Shown here: positions 45,955 to 55,230 of the stretch, one piece after another
Numbering within the stretch: position 1 is the first letter of the stretch
Layout: each line of letters starts with the position of its first letter
Assembly: GCF_003001695.1 (NCBI RefSeq)
Contig: NZ_PVYX01000001.1
Span: 558,001 to 622,000, forward strand
Source: Flagellimonas meridianipacifica
GTDB taxonomy: Bacteria > Bacteroidota > Bacteroidia > Flavobacteriales > Flavobacteriaceae
Direction: 5' to 3'
DNA: 64,000 bases
The notes under the pieces: generated by a model
The model's database searches: none
The model's input: the letters and a program-made list of their open reading frames with translations, nothing else
What the model was told of the DNA's origin: nothing
Program-made: the position numbers and the translations under genes

Positions 45955-46369
45955 CTTCTTTTCTGACTTTGTTCAAAGAGTCTGCTCTATTTTGTTGGGC
46001 AGCTCTGGTGCTATCGTTTCTTTTTTGGCTGTCTTCCTCCAATACCTTTCTTTTTGCTTCTAATCTTGCCTCCACTTTCTCATAAATCATTTGATATCTC
46101 AATGGAATAGAAGCGTAGTACTTATCGCTCTGGACAAATTGGATACTATCAATCTGATATTTTTTATAAAGAAAATCCATAGTCTCCACACTGTTATCCT
46201 CTAAGTAGTAATTAAAAGAGGTTTTTGCAGCTCTGAGTAGGGCCAAATCATGGAGAATGTCGACCATTTTTTCTTCGGAAATCAAATCCTCAGGTGGTTC
46301 CACCACTTTTTCAGCACAGCTCCAAACCGCTAATACCAAAACAAAAGCAAGTACGGTTCTCTTTGTCAT
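45938..46369 (-). CDS. DUF4296 lipoprotein
   Basis: A 143-residue lipoprotein (VLAVWSCAEK). The mature part has the DUF4296 pattern LISEEKMVDILHDLALLRAA and LYKKYQIDSIQFVQSDKYYA, then a charged helical tail. The family is limited mainly to Bacteroidetes and has no assigned function. The start overlaps the pyrC stop by 4 bp, giving a pyrC-DUF4296 pair. Confidence 0.85.
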   Translation of the reverse strand: MTKRTVLAFVLVLAVWSCAEKVVEPPEDLISEEKMVDILHDLALLRAAKTSFNYYLEDNSVETMDFLYKKYQIDSIQFVQSDKYYASIPLRYQMIYEKVEARLEAKRKVLEEDSQKRNDSTRAAQQNRADSLNKVRKEAKPSS

Positions 46370-47700
46370 CTGTTAAAGGTGAGTCTTTTTGCATTCCGCT
46401 TCTCAGAAAAAATACCATTGTCATAGGCCAAATGGCCATTAACAAATGTTCTCATCACTTTTGAGTGGAAAGTAGTTCCCTCAAAAGGAGACCAACCACA
46501 TTTGTATAGCACGTTGGATTTTTCAACCATTTGGGAGACTCCTTCTTGTATCTGAACCAAATCGGCATAATATCCTTCACGGATATACCCCCTTCTATCC
46601 AAATCGAAAAGCTTGGCCGGATTATGGCACATCTTTTCCACAATCTTTGGTTTGCTTATCATTCCCTCCTTTTCCTTTTCCAGCATGGCAAGCAGTGCAT
46701 GCTGCACCAACGGTCCCCCAGATGGGCATTTTGTATAGGGATTGTCTTTTTCTTCCAACGTATGCGGAGCATGGTCGGTGGCTACTACGTCAATTCTATC
46801 ATCCAAAAGGGCTTCCCACAATTGCTCTCTATCTTTTTGTGTCTTTACAGCTGGATTCCATTTGATGAAAGCACCCTTATTTTGATAATCCTCATCAGAA
46901 AACCATAAATGATGTATACACACCTCAGCTGTTATCTTTTTCTCTTCAAGGGGAATTGCATTGGTAAACAAATCCGTTTCTATTCCAGTGGACAAATGAA
47001 AAACATGTAACCTGGCACCGGTTTGCTTTGCAAGGGCTATGGCCTTTGATGAAGATAAGAAGCACGCCTCTTCACTTCGGATAATGGGGTGCAGGTGAAT
47101 GGGTATATTATCTCCATATTCACCTTTATACTTTTCAAGATTGGCCTTTATGGTTCCCTCATCCTCGCAATGTGCAGAAATGACCATTCCTGTGCTACTG
47201 AAAATACGCTCCAAAACGACTTCATCATCTACTAGCATGTTTCCTGTAGACGAACCTAAAAAAAGTTTGACCCCTGAGCAGGCATTCCTGTCCAGTCGCT
47301 TTAGCTCTTCCAAATTATCATTGGTTCCTCCAAAAAGAAAAGAATAATTGGCCCAAGCGCTTTTGGACGCCATACCAAACTTCTCTTCCAACTTTTCAAT
47401 TGTGGTGGTCTGAGGGTTTGTATTGGGTTGTTCCATAAAAGTCGTAATCCCGCCTGCCAGTGCCGCACGACTTTCAGTATCAATAGTTCCTTTATGGGTC
47501 AACCCGGGTTCTCTAAAATGTACTTGGTCATCGATAATCCCAGGGAAGAGATAATCTCCTTTTAAATCAATGACCGTTGCCATAGGTTCCGAAATATCCC
47601 TATCAATTCTTTCAATGAAATCAGAATTTAGGAGAACGTCCATCTCGAAACATTCCCCCTCATTGACCATTTTGGCATTCTTTAATAGAATCTTTGGCAT
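46366..47700 (-). CDS. pyrC: Dihydroorotase (Bacteroidetes type)
   Basis: A 444-residue amidohydrolase for pyrimidine synthesis (carbamoyl-aspartate to dihydroorotate). It has the dihydroorotase blocks HFREPGLTHKG, MEQPNTNPQTT, GVKLFLGSSTGN (likely carbamylated Lys) and TDHAPHTLEEK. The usual first metal-site His of the H-x-H pair is Gln59 here (IIDDQVHFREPG). Bacteroidetes homologues share this Gln as far as I recall. Only 2 bp separates its start from the stop of the GT2 gene, so co-transcription is likely. Confidence 0.85.
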   Translation of the reverse strand: MPKILLKNAKMVNEGECFEMDVLLNSDFIERIDRDISEPMATVIDLKGDYLFPGIIDDQVHFREPGLTHKGTIDTESRAALAGGITTFMEQPNTNPQTTTIEKLEEKFGMASKSAWANYSFLFGGTNDNLEELKRLDRNACSGVKLFLGSSTGNMLVDDEVVLERIFSSTGMVISAHCEDEGTIKANLEKYKGEYGDNIPIHLHPIIRSEEACFLSSSKAIALAKQTGARLHVFHLSTGIETDLFTNAIPLEEKKITAEVCIHHLWFSDEDYQNKGAFIKWNPAVKTQKDREQLWEALLDDRIDVVATDHAPHTLEEKDNPYTKCPSGGPLVQHALLAMLEKEKEGMISKPKIVEKMCHNPAKLFDLDRRGYIREGYYADLVQIQEGVSQMVEKSNVLYKCGWSPFEGTTFHSKVMRTFVNGHLAYDNGIFSEKRNAKRLTFNR

Positions 47701-47702
47701 TG

Positions 47703-48431
47703 CTAAAAACTTTTTCTTAAAAAGGTGCTTCTTAGTTTCATCGTAATCACTCCAAAAATGGCCTCTTTGACAATTTTTGAATTCATCTTGGACTTACCAT
47801 GAATCCTATCTGTGAAGATAATGGATACTTCTTCTATTTTAAAGCCTTTTAAGTAGGCTCTATACTTCATTTCAATTTGAAAAGCGTAGCCAATAAAACG
47901 TACCCTATCCAAATCAATTTCTTCCAAAACCTTTCTTCTATAACATACGAAACCAGCAGTTGGGTCGTGAACCTTCATTCCCGTAATCAGTTTTACATAG
48001 AAGGAAGCTCCATAGGAAAGCAGAATACGGAACAAAGGCCAGTTAACCACATTGACCCCTTTTTTATAGCGAGACCCCACGGCAACGTCTGCCTCATTCA
48101 AACACGCCCTATGCAAACGCAACAAATCCGCGGGACGGTGTGAAAAATCGGCATCCATTTCAAATATATAATTGTAGTCCCTATCCAAAGCCCATTTGAA
48201 ACCATGGATATAGGCTGTTCCCAAGCCGGATTTCTCTTTCCTTACTTCCAGAAAAAGTCGCTTGGGAAATTCTTCTTGAAGCATTCGGACATTTTCTGCT
48301 GTTCCATCTGGAGAATTGTCATCAACAATCAGAATGTGAAAATCTTTCTTTAAATCGAAAACCGTTCTGATAATCGCCTCAATGTTTTCGATTTCGTTGA
48401 AAGTAGGTATAATGACGAGTCCGTCTGCCAT
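47703..48431 (-). CDS. GT2 polyprenol-phosphate mannosyltransferase-like enzyme
   Basis: A 242-residue cytoplasmic GT2 glycosyltransferase. It begins VIIPTFNEIENIEAIIR, with the metal-binding ILIVDDNSPDGTAE and the EMDADFSHRPADLL (D-x-D region). These motifs match DPM1-type enzymes that put a sugar, usually mannose, onto polyprenol phosphate. The GT39 gene lies divergently across about 110 bp, and such lipid-linked sugars are donors for GT39-type transferases, so the two could act in one pathway. Confidence 0.85.
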   Translation of the reverse strand: MADGLVIIPTFNEIENIEAIIRTVFDLKKDFHILIVDDNSPDGTAENVRMLQEEFPKRLFLEVRKEKSGLGTAYIHGFKWALDRDYNYIFEMDADFSHRPADLLRLHRACLNEADVAVGSRYKKGVNVVNWPLFRILLSYGASFYVKLITGMKVHDPTAGFVCYRRKVLEEIDLDRVRFIGYAFQIEMKYRAYLKGFKIEEVSIIFTDRIHGKSKMNSKIVKEAIFGVITMKLRSTFLRKSF

Positions 48432-48542
48432 TCATGATAAGTTAGACGGCAAAAATAACACATTGTGTTCTGATTTAATACTATAGATTTACGGTCACCG
48501 CAGTTTACCAATATTTGTACCTTTATCCCACCAAAATATCTA

Positions 48543-50201
48543 TTGATGACCCAAAGGTTCCCCGCGATTTTCCTTATTCTACTCGCGTCACTTTTCATCT
48601 TAAACCTTGTTCAAAGCAGTCTTACCGAGCTCATTTATGATGAGGCCTATTATTGGTACTATGCGCAAAATATGGATTGGGGGTTTTTTGATCACCCTCC
48701 CATGGTTGCCTTTCTTATCAAAATAGGCAGTTTTTTATTTGATGGAGAATTGGGCGTACGTTTTATAAGTTGTGTTCTATCTGTGGGGACTTATGTGGTT
48801 CTGTGGTTGACCATAGATAATCCCAAGAAAAAAGACCACGTGGTGGTTTTCTTTCTTCTATTGTTTTCCACCACCCTCTTGAATGCTTACGGATTCTTTA
48901 CACTCCCTGATACTCCACTACTTTTTTTTACTGCACTTTTTCTTTGGCTTTACAAGCTTTTCTTGGAAAAACCATCATATCTGCTTGCTCTTGCCATTGG
49001 TGTGGTAATGGCAGCTTTGATGTATAGTAAATACCATGCAGTTCTTGTCATTGTTTTCGTATTGCTGTCCAATCTAAAGCTATTGCGCGAGCCTAGGGCG
49101 TGGTTTGCCGTCATAATCGCTTTGCTCTGTTATATACCTCATTTCGTATGGCTTTATGGGCATGATTTTGTTTCCATTAAATACCACATTTATGAACGCC
49201 CCAACCAAGCCTACTCCTTTTCTAAATTTACCTTGGGATACTTAGTTAATCTTGTGGCCATTTTTGGGCTCCTTTTTTTCTGGGTCTATAAAGCTTTGCT
49301 AAAAACCAACACAACCGACCTTTTTGTAAAGGCCCTAAAATATCTCTCCTATGGGGTAATCATTTTCTTTTTTGTTTCAAGTTTCAATAGGAGGGTACAG
49401 ACACAATGGGTGGTGGTCATCTCAATTCCCCTAGCCATCTTGACATTCAACTACATTTTGGAAAACTCAAGCTCCAGAAAATGGGTATATCGATTGGGAC
49501 TTGTAAGCCTAGTGATTATGTTATACGCGCGGGCATGGTTAGTATACAAACCCCTTTTCCCTCTTAGGTTTGAAACCCATGACAATACCGTTTGGGTGAA
49601 TGAACTCAAGAAAAAGTCGAAAGGGGTTCCTGTGATTTTCGAAAATTCTTATCGTCGCCCATCCATGTACTCCTTCTACTCTGGAAAACCTAGTTTTGCC
49701 TTAAACAATCATATGTACCGGAAAAGCCAGTATTCCATTGATGAATCTGAAAAAAGTGTCCAAAACAAAAGGATACTGTACGTAACGAAATATGCTAAAA
49801 GTGGAGACATTCAATTTTTGCACTCTGATAATAAAACAGTGTATTTTGGAACATTTATGGATAATTTTGAATCTTTTCGAAAGTTGCAATGCATAGTGGA
49901 TACCACTTCTGTAGAAAAGGAATACTCTTTAAAGATTTACAATCCCTATAATTTTGATGTTCCATTATCAAAACTTTCATTTTCTGCTGCATTTTCAAAT
50001 GCCTACAAGCAAGTAAAGGATTTACAAACAATGGAGGTACAAGCTGTTAAAAAAGACAGGCAAATAATCCCTGCCAGAGATACTCTTGAGTTTAGATTCG
50101 AACTGCCAAAATCCAAATTTGAAAATCCTAAGTATTTTAGAGTGGGTGTTTCTGAGAACGGTCTACTTCCTGGATTGAATGGAATCCCTGTTAAAATTTA
50201 A
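48543..50201 (+). CDS. GT39-family glycosyltransferase (ArnT/PMT-like)
   Basis: A 552-residue membrane enzyme with about ten helices. The N-terminal loop contains LIYDEAYYWYYAQNMDWGF and FDHPPMVAF, the acidic catalytic loop of ArnT/PMT-like polyprenol-dependent transferases. The C-terminal ~200 residues form a periplasmic domain. It uses lipid-linked sugars to modify an acceptor that cannot be identified here. The neighbouring GT2 gene could supply the donor. DUF4271 and hemD-like genes follow closely. Confidence 0.85.
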   Translation: MMTQRFPAIFLILLASLFILNLVQSSLTELIYDEAYYWYYAQNMDWGFFDHPPMVAFLIKIGSFLFDGELGVRFISCVLSVGTYVVLWLTIDNPKKKDHVVVFFLLLFSTTLLNAYGFFTLPDTPLLFFTALFLWLYKLFLEKPSYLLALAIGVVMAALMYSKYHAVLVIVFVLLSNLKLLREPRAWFAVIIALLCYIPHFVWLYGHDFVSIKYHIYERPNQAYSFSKFTLGYLVNLVAIFGLLFFWVYKALLKTNTTDLFVKALKYLSYGVIIFFFVSSFNRRVQTQWVVVISIPLAILTFNYILENSSSRKWVYRLGLVSLVIMLYARAWLVYKPLFPLRFETHDNTVWVNELKKKSKGVPVIFENSYRRPSMYSFYSGKPSFALNNHMYRKSQYSIDESEKSVQNKRILYVTKYAKSGDIQFLHSDNKTVYFGTFMDNFESFRKLQCIVDTTSVEKEYSLKIYNPYNFDVPLSKLSFSAAFSNAYKQVKDLQTMEVQAVKKDRQIIPARDTLEFRFELPKSKFENPKYFRVGVSENGLLPGLNGIPVKI

Positions 50202-50203
50202 CA

Positions 50204-50860
50204 ATGAACCCAATTATCAGAACCATAGAATCTCTGGATTGGATGACCTTAGCTTTGGTCTTGAGTATGCTTGTAATGACTTTGGGAAAGTATCTCTTTC
50301 AAACCAAGTTCCTCAACTTCTTGATTCTGCCCTTTAACAATAAGTATATTATGCTTTCCAACAAAAAAGGACGTCTTTTAAACTGGTTCCATATTTTCAT
50401 GACCATTTTCCAGTTCATTAACCTTTCGTTATTCATTTTTTTGATTAACAAGGCGTGGAACGGTACGTCAAATCAGGACACTTTTGAGGTGTTCTTGATT
50501 ACTATTGCATTGGTAATAGTTTTCCAAACTGTTAAAATCTTCCTTCAACTTTTCAAGGCTTTTGCTTTCAATACCCAAGAACTGGTTTGGGATGTGATTT
50601 ATAACAAAACCACATATTTTAATCACAGTAGTTTGGTAATGTTTCTTAGTAACATAATTCTGATTTACATACTGAACAATTCAAAAACTGTCATTTACAT
50701 AGCCATTGGGCTTATTCTTTTAATTAATGCCATTGGACTGATAAAGCTGGTGAAGAACCATCAAAAAGTGATAGTCTCCTATTTGTTTTATTTTATTTTG
50801 TACCTTTGCGCACTCGAAATTGCACCCTTGGTTGTAATTGGAAGCTATCTAAAAGGTTGA
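50204..50860 (+). CDS. DUF4271 membrane protein
   Basis: A 218-residue protein with about five or six membrane helices (SLDWMTLALVLSMLVMTLGK first, then HIFMTIFQFINLSLFIF). Length and spacing match DUF4271 of Bacteroidetes, which often sits upstream of a HemD-like gene, as here. Function is not known. It is 2 bp after the GT39 gene and 7 bp before the HemD-like gene, so it belongs to one operon. Confidence 0.8.
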   Translation: MNPIIRTIESLDWMTLALVLSMLVMTLGKYLFQTKFLNFLILPFNNKYIMLSNKKGRLLNWFHIFMTIFQFINLSLFIFLINKAWNGTSNQDTFEVFLITIALVIVFQTVKIFLQLFKAFAFNTQELVWDVIYNKTTYFNHSSLVMFLSNIILIYILNNSKTVIYIAIGLILLINAIGLIKLVKNHQKVIVSYLFYFILYLCALEIAPLVVIGSYLKG

Positions 50861-50867
50861 TTATCTT

Positions 50868-51611
50868 ATGAAAGTAAAAACAATTTTGGTTTCCCAACCA
50901 GAACCCAAAATCGAAAATTCCCCTTATTCTCGATTAATCGAAAAAGAAAAAGTAAAAGTAGATTTCAGACCCTTCATTCATGTAGAAGGAGTACAGGCCA
51001 AAACTGTAAGACAGCAGAAAATTGACCTCAATAATTTTACTGCCATAATTCTTACCAGTAGAAATTCTGTGGACCATTTCTTTAGAATTGCTGAAGAAAT
51101 GAGGTTTAAGGTACCTGATAGTATGAAGTATTTCTGCCAATCTGAAGCTGTTGCCTACTATCTACAGAAGTATGTAGTGTACCGTAAGCGTAAAATATAT
51201 GTTGGCAAACGAACTTTCAACGAATTGGTACCGTTGATTAAGAAATACAAGGATGAAAAGTTCTTGCTTCCTTCCTCCGATACTTTGAAGGCTGCTGTTC
51301 CTGAAGCTTTGAATGAACTTAAAGTAGATTGGACAAGAGGTATTTTCTACAAGACAGTAATCAGTGATTTGTCTGATTTGAGAAACGTTTATTACGATGT
51401 ATTGGTGTTCTTCAGTCCTTCGGGAATAGAATCTCTTTTGAAGAATTTTCCTGATTTTGAACAGAACGACACAAGAATCGCCGTTTTTGGTAATAGCACA
51501 GTAAAAGCTGCCACAGACGCCGGACTTCGAATAGATATTAAGGCGCCTACTCCTGAAACACCTTCAATGACCATGGCCCTTCAGAAATACATTACCAGTG
51601 TAAACAAATAA
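50868..51611 (+). CDS. hemD: Uroporphyrinogen-III synthase-like protein
   Basis: A 247-residue protein with the two-lobed HemD plan: ILVSQPEPKIENSPYSRLI at the start, then AIILTSRNSVDHFFRIAE, DVLVFFSPSGIESLLKNF and IAVFGNSTVKAA near the end. HemD closes the tetrapyrrole ring. HemD sequences are weakly conserved and no other heme gene is nearby, so a related function is possible. It ends the GT39 operon, with a strong terminator at 51634. Confidence 0.75.
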   Translation: MKVKTILVSQPEPKIENSPYSRLIEKEKVKVDFRPFIHVEGVQAKTVRQQKIDLNNFTAIILTSRNSVDHFFRIAEEMRFKVPDSMKYFCQSEAVAYYLQKYVVYRKRKIYVGKRTFNELVPLIKKYKDEKFLLPSSDTLKAAVPEALNELKVDWTRGIFYKTVISDLSDLRNVYYDVLVFFSPSGIESLLKNFPDFEQNDTRIAVFGNSTVKAATDAGLRIDIKAPTPETPSMTMALQKYITSVNK

Positions 51612-51633
51612 TTAAAGCTTTAGCTCTTATATC

Positions 51634-51663
51634 AAAAAGGCCGCTCTAAAGAGCGGCCTTTTT
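51634..51663. terminator. Strong bidirectional terminator between hemD-like and pckA
   Basis: A 13-bp perfect stem AAAAAGGCCGCTC/GAGCGGCCTTTTT with a TAAA loop. It serves both converging genes. Confidence 0.95.
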
Positions 51664-51666
51664 CAA

Positions 51667-53283
51667 TTAAAATGCATAGCGTTGAGGACCTCCACGCCTA
51701 ATCTCTTCACTGGCGTAGGCTTCAAACTTTTTGAAGTTTTCGCGAAACGCGTTTGTCAGTTTAAAGGCCGTTTTATAATAAGCATCATCGTTGTTCCAAG
51801 TTGCTCTCGGACTCAAAACTTCGGTTGGAACACCAGGGCACTCCCTGGGCTGCGCCACTCCAAATACAGAATGAATATGGTATTTGTCATAGGAATACAG
51901 CCCAAGCTCTCCACTCAGGGCAGCACTTATCATGGCCCGGGTATACTTAAGTTTCATTCGTGTTCCCACACCATAGGGTCCGCCGGTCCATCCAGTATTA
52001 ATCAACCAAACATCTACTCCGGATTCCACCATTTTTTTGCTTAGCATCTCCGCATACTTGGCAGGATGTAAGGGCATGAATGGGGCTCCAAAACATGCAG
52101 AAAAAGAAGGTTGTGGCTCAACCACCCCAGCCTCTGTCCCAGCCACCTTGGCCGTATAGCCAGAAATAAAGTGATATGCAGCTTGGGCAGGTGTCAGTTT
52201 TGATATAGGTGGAATAACTCCGAAAGCATCAGCGGTCAAAAAGAAGATATTCTTCACATTTTTCCCAATCGAAGGCTGTTGGATATTCTCAATATGGTGT
52301 ATTGGATAGCTTACCCTTGTGTTTTGCGTAATGGTGGTATCTGAATAATCAACTACACCATTATCATCCATAATGACATTCTCCAGGATAGCTCCTTTTT
52401 TTATGGCACCATATATCTCGGGCTCCTTTTCTTGAGACAGGTCTATCACTTTTGCATAACAACCCCCTTCAAAATTGAAAACTGTATTTTGTGGTGTCCA
52501 TCCGTGCTCATCATCACCAATCAGCTTTCTATTAGGATCTGTGGAGAGAGTTGTCTTTCCAGTACCTGATAAACCAAAGAAAAGTGCTGTATCTCCTTCA
52601 GGACCTACATTGGCCGAGCAGTGCATAGGCAATGTGTTCTTTTGGACTGGTAGAATAAAGTTCAAAGCTGAGAATATACCTTTTTTGATTTCTCCAGTAT
52701 ATCCCGTACCCCCTACAATAGCAATTTTCCGTGTAAAGTTCAAAATGGCAAAATTATGTTGACGGGTACCGTCAATTTTGGCATCCGCGGTAAAGCCTGG
52801 GGCATTCAGCACCACCCATTCAGGGTCAAAAGACTTTAGTTCCTCCTCTTCAGGCCTCAAGAACATATTGTATACAAACAGATTGGACCATGGGTATTCA
52901 TTAATAACACGTATGTTCAAACGATATGACTCATCCGAACAAGCATAACAGTCCCGTACAAAAACATCGCGCTCATTAAGGTAATCCACCATTTTGTCAT
53001 ATAGCCTATCAAACTTTCCGGCATCAAATGGAATATTGATGTCACCCCACCAAATTTTGTCCTTGGTAATTTCATCCTCCACAATAAATCGGTCCATAGG
53101 TGACCTTCCAGTAAACTCCCCGGTGTTGACGGCTAAAGCTCCAGAAGAGGCCTGCTTTCCCATCTCCATATCAATGGTTGTTGAGTGTAAGGTATCAGGA
53201 GAAAGCTGATAGTGTATCCTATCATGATGGATTCCATAATCCTTTAACGAAATCGATTTCGTAAATGGGCTGTCAGATGTCAT
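51667..53283 (-). CDS. pckA: Phosphoenolpyruvate carboxykinase (ATP)
   Basis: A 538-residue enzyme of gluconeogenesis that converts oxaloacetate and ATP to PEP, ADP and CO2. Key blocks are NTGEFTGRSPMDRFIVED, PMHCSANVG, FGLSGTGKTTLSTD (P-loop), GDDEHGW and INTGWTGGPYGVG. Length is normal for the ATP-dependent family. A TAGTTTTGC promoter box lies 22 bp upstream of the ATG and abuts a 23-bp imperfect palindrome, so regulation is likely. Confidence 0.97.
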   Translation of the reverse strand: MTSDSPFTKSISLKDYGIHHDRIHYQLSPDTLHSTTIDMEMGKQASSGALAVNTGEFTGRSPMDRFIVEDEITKDKIWWGDINIPFDAGKFDRLYDKMVDYLNERDVFVRDCYACSDESYRLNIRVINEYPWSNLFVYNMFLRPEEEELKSFDPEWVVLNAPGFTADAKIDGTRQHNFAILNFTRKIAIVGGTGYTGEIKKGIFSALNFILPVQKNTLPMHCSANVGPEGDTALFFGLSGTGKTTLSTDPNRKLIGDDEHGWTPQNTVFNFEGGCYAKVIDLSQEKEPEIYGAIKKGAILENVIMDDNGVVDYSDTTITQNTRVSYPIHHIENIQQPSIGKNVKNIFFLTADAFGVIPPISKLTPAQAAYHFISGYTAKVAGTEAGVVEPQPSFSACFGAPFMPLHPAKYAEMLSKKMVESGVDVWLINTGWTGGPYGVGTRMKLKYTRAMISAALSGELGLYSYDKYHIHSVFGVAQPRECPGVPTEVLSPRATWNNDDAYYKTAFKLTNAFRENFKKFEAYASEEIRRGGPQRYAF

Positions 53284-53304
53284 TTTTTTACTTTTAACGT
53301 TAGG

Positions 53305-53333
53305 GCAAAACTAGAAAATTATATATTCTCTAG
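53305..53333 (-). promoter_or_regulatory. pckA promoter with overlapping palindromic operator candidate
   Basis: On the minus strand TAGTTTTGC (53305-53313) matches the -7 box TAnnTTTG. A 23-base imperfect palindrome with CTAGA...TCTAG ends (53311-53333, 8 of 11 pairs match) overlaps its upstream side, in position to block RNA polymerase. No regulator can be named. Confidence 0.5.
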
Positions 53334-53344
53334 TCCGTATTAAT

Positions 53345-53740
53345 CTAGTTATTTGCCCTTTTTTGGGTCGAAATGCTATATGCTAAAAAAATCCAGCTAA
53401 AAATTAGAAGAATGCCACCAACTGGGGTAACTGGACCTAAGTATTTTAAATCGAATGAAAGGGCTTTTCCTATAACCAAAATGTAAATTGAAGCAGAGAA
53501 AAGAATAACCCCGGTCAATGTCAATCTATACAATATGACCTCAGATTTTCCCTTCATCCCACCCCAAAGTCCAACAAAAAGAAAGAAAAAAGCATGGTAC
53601 ATTTGATAGCGGACCCCCGTTTCAAAAGAATCTACACTTTCGTAATCAGCAATTCTTTCTAAACCATGGGCACCAAATGCCCCAAGAAGAATTCCTATCA
53701 AGCCCAATATCGCTCCCGTTATTAAAAATGTTCTTTTCAT
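53345..53740 (-). CDS. DUF423 membrane protein
   Basis: A 131-residue protein with four membrane helices: ITGAILGLIGILLGAFGAHG at the start, the conserved TGVRYQMYHAFFFLFVGLW block, then LILFSASIYILVIGKAL-like and GGILLIFSWIFLA helices. The AFGAHGL and RYQMYHA motifs are diagnostic of DUF423 (YgdD family). Function is unknown. It lies 61 bp upstream of pckA in the same direction, with a separate pckA promoter between them. Confidence 0.9.
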   Translation of the reverse strand: MKRTFLITGAILGLIGILLGAFGAHGLERIADYESVDSFETGVRYQMYHAFFFLFVGLWGGMKGKSEVILYRLTLTGVILFSASIYILVIGKALSFDLKYLGPVTPVGGILLIFSWIFLAYSISTQKRANN

Positions 53741-53818
53741 AACTTTCTTTGCCCTTTATTTTACAAATACAACAATTTGATACCTTAGTCTCTGGTAAAA
53801 CAAAAGTAACTAAAAGCT

Positions 53819-55192
53819 ATGTCCCGAACTGTTTTGGTATTTGGAGCTGGGAAATCTACCGCTTATTTATTGGACCATATTTTAGAAAAATCCACGAGTG
53901 AAGAGCTTAAGCTTATTATTGCCGACATTAACCCCAATTCAGTTGACCCAAAAATTGCCTCACATCCCAATTGCACTGTTCAACAGCTGGATATTTTTGA
54001 AGATGAAAAAAGAGAAAAAATGATACGGGATGCTTCGGTAGTGATTTCCATGTTGCCTCCTAAACTGCATATTAAAGTTGCTGTAGATTGTTTGAACCAT
54101 AAAAAGAACTTGGTAACCGCTTCCTATATAAGCGATGCCATTCAACAACTGGATTCGGATGTAAAAAATAGCGGGCTTGTTTTTATGAACGAAATTGGCC
54201 TTGACCCTGGCATCGATCACATGAGCGCCATGCAGATCATCGACCGTATTCGCGATAATGGTGGAAAAATGCTTCTTTTTGAATCCTTTACCGGTGGGCT
54301 GGTGGCACCTGAACACGATTCAAACCTGTGGAACTACAAGTTTACGTGGAATCCTAGAAATGTTGTTGTTGCAGGACAAGGAGGTGCTGCAAAATTTATT
54401 CAGGAAGGGACGTATAAATATATTCCCTATCAAAAACTTTTTCGAAGAACGGAATTTTTGGAGGTTGAAGAATATGGCACATTTGAAGCCTACGCTAATC
54501 GTGACTCTCTTAAGTACCGCGAAGCTTATGGCTTGCAAGATGCACTTACCTTATATCGAGGAACCATGCGAAGGGTTGGTTTTTCCAAGGCATGGCAGAT
54601 GTTCGTTATGTTGGGTATGACGGATGATAGCTATGTTATTGAAAACTCACAGGGCATGTCCTATAGGGAGTTTGTAAATCTGTTCTTACCCTATTCGCCT
54701 ACTGATTCCGTAGAATTGAAACTTAGACATTATCTAAAAATTGACCAAGATGATATCAGATGGGGTAAACTTTTGGAGCTTAACCTATTTGATCATACCA
54801 AAAAAATCCCCCTTGCCCAAGCTTCTCCGGCCCGCATGCTTCAGTATATTTTGGAGGACAGCTGGACCCTTGAATCCCATGAAAGGGATATGATTGTGAT
54901 GTACCATAAATTTGGCTACGAACTCAATGGCGTAAAAAAACAGATTGATGCCAATATGGTGGTCTTGGGTGATAACAACAGCCATACCGCTATGGCCAAA
55001 ACTGTTGGACTTCCAGTTGCCATGGCAGCACTACTGATTCTTAATGGTAAGATCAAAAACCATGGTGTCCAAATACCCATCAAAAAAGAAGTGTACCAAC
55101 CCATCTTAAAAGAACTGGAATCCTACAAGATTCATTTTAAAGAATATGAAGTACCGTATCTAGGCTATAATCCGGACTCAGTTGCTATTTAA
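53819..55192 (+). CDS. Saccharopine dehydrogenase family oxidoreductase
   Basis: A 457-residue protein. The Rossmann fold begins VLVFGAGKSTAYLLDHIL, then VVISMLPPKLH, NLVTASYISDAI and MNEIGLDPGIDHMSA. The C-terminal domain is of the saccharopine-dehydrogenase C-type (LFESFTGGLVAPEHDSNLW). In bacteria these enzymes can be lysine 6-dehydrogenase-like or saccharopine reductase-like. The Lrp-type gene 38 bp downstream fits an amino-acid metabolism unit, but the substrate is not proved. Confidence 0.85.
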   Translation: MSRTVLVFGAGKSTAYLLDHILEKSTSEELKLIIADINPNSVDPKIASHPNCTVQQLDIFEDEKREKMIRDASVVISMLPPKLHIKVAVDCLNHKKNLVTASYISDAIQQLDSDVKNSGLVFMNEIGLDPGIDHMSAMQIIDRIRDNGGKMLLFESFTGGLVAPEHDSNLWNYKFTWNPRNVVVAGQGGAAKFIQEGTYKYIPYQKLFRRTEFLEVEEYGTFEAYANRDSLKYREAYGLQDALTLYRGTMRRVGFSKAWQMFVMLGMTDDSYVIENSQGMSYREFVNLFLPYSPTDSVELKLRHYLKIDQDDIRWGKLLELNLFDHTKKIPLAQASPARMLQYILEDSWTLESHERDMIVMYHKFGYELNGVKKQIDANMVVLGDNNSHTAMAKTVGLPVAMAALLILNGKIKNHGVQIPIKKEVYQPILKELESYKIHFKEYEVPYLGYNPDSVAI

Positions 55193-55209
55193 GATTGTTG
55201 TTTTTTAAA

Positions 55210-55219
55210 TATCTTTAGC
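55210..55219 (+). promoter_or_regulatory. -7-like box before the Lrp gene
   Basis: TATCTTTAGC resembles TAnnTTTG with one change and lies 11 bases upstream of the Lrp ATG at 55231, so the gene may have its own start in addition to read-through. Confidence 0.4.
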
Positions 55220-55230
55220 TTCAATTTTCA

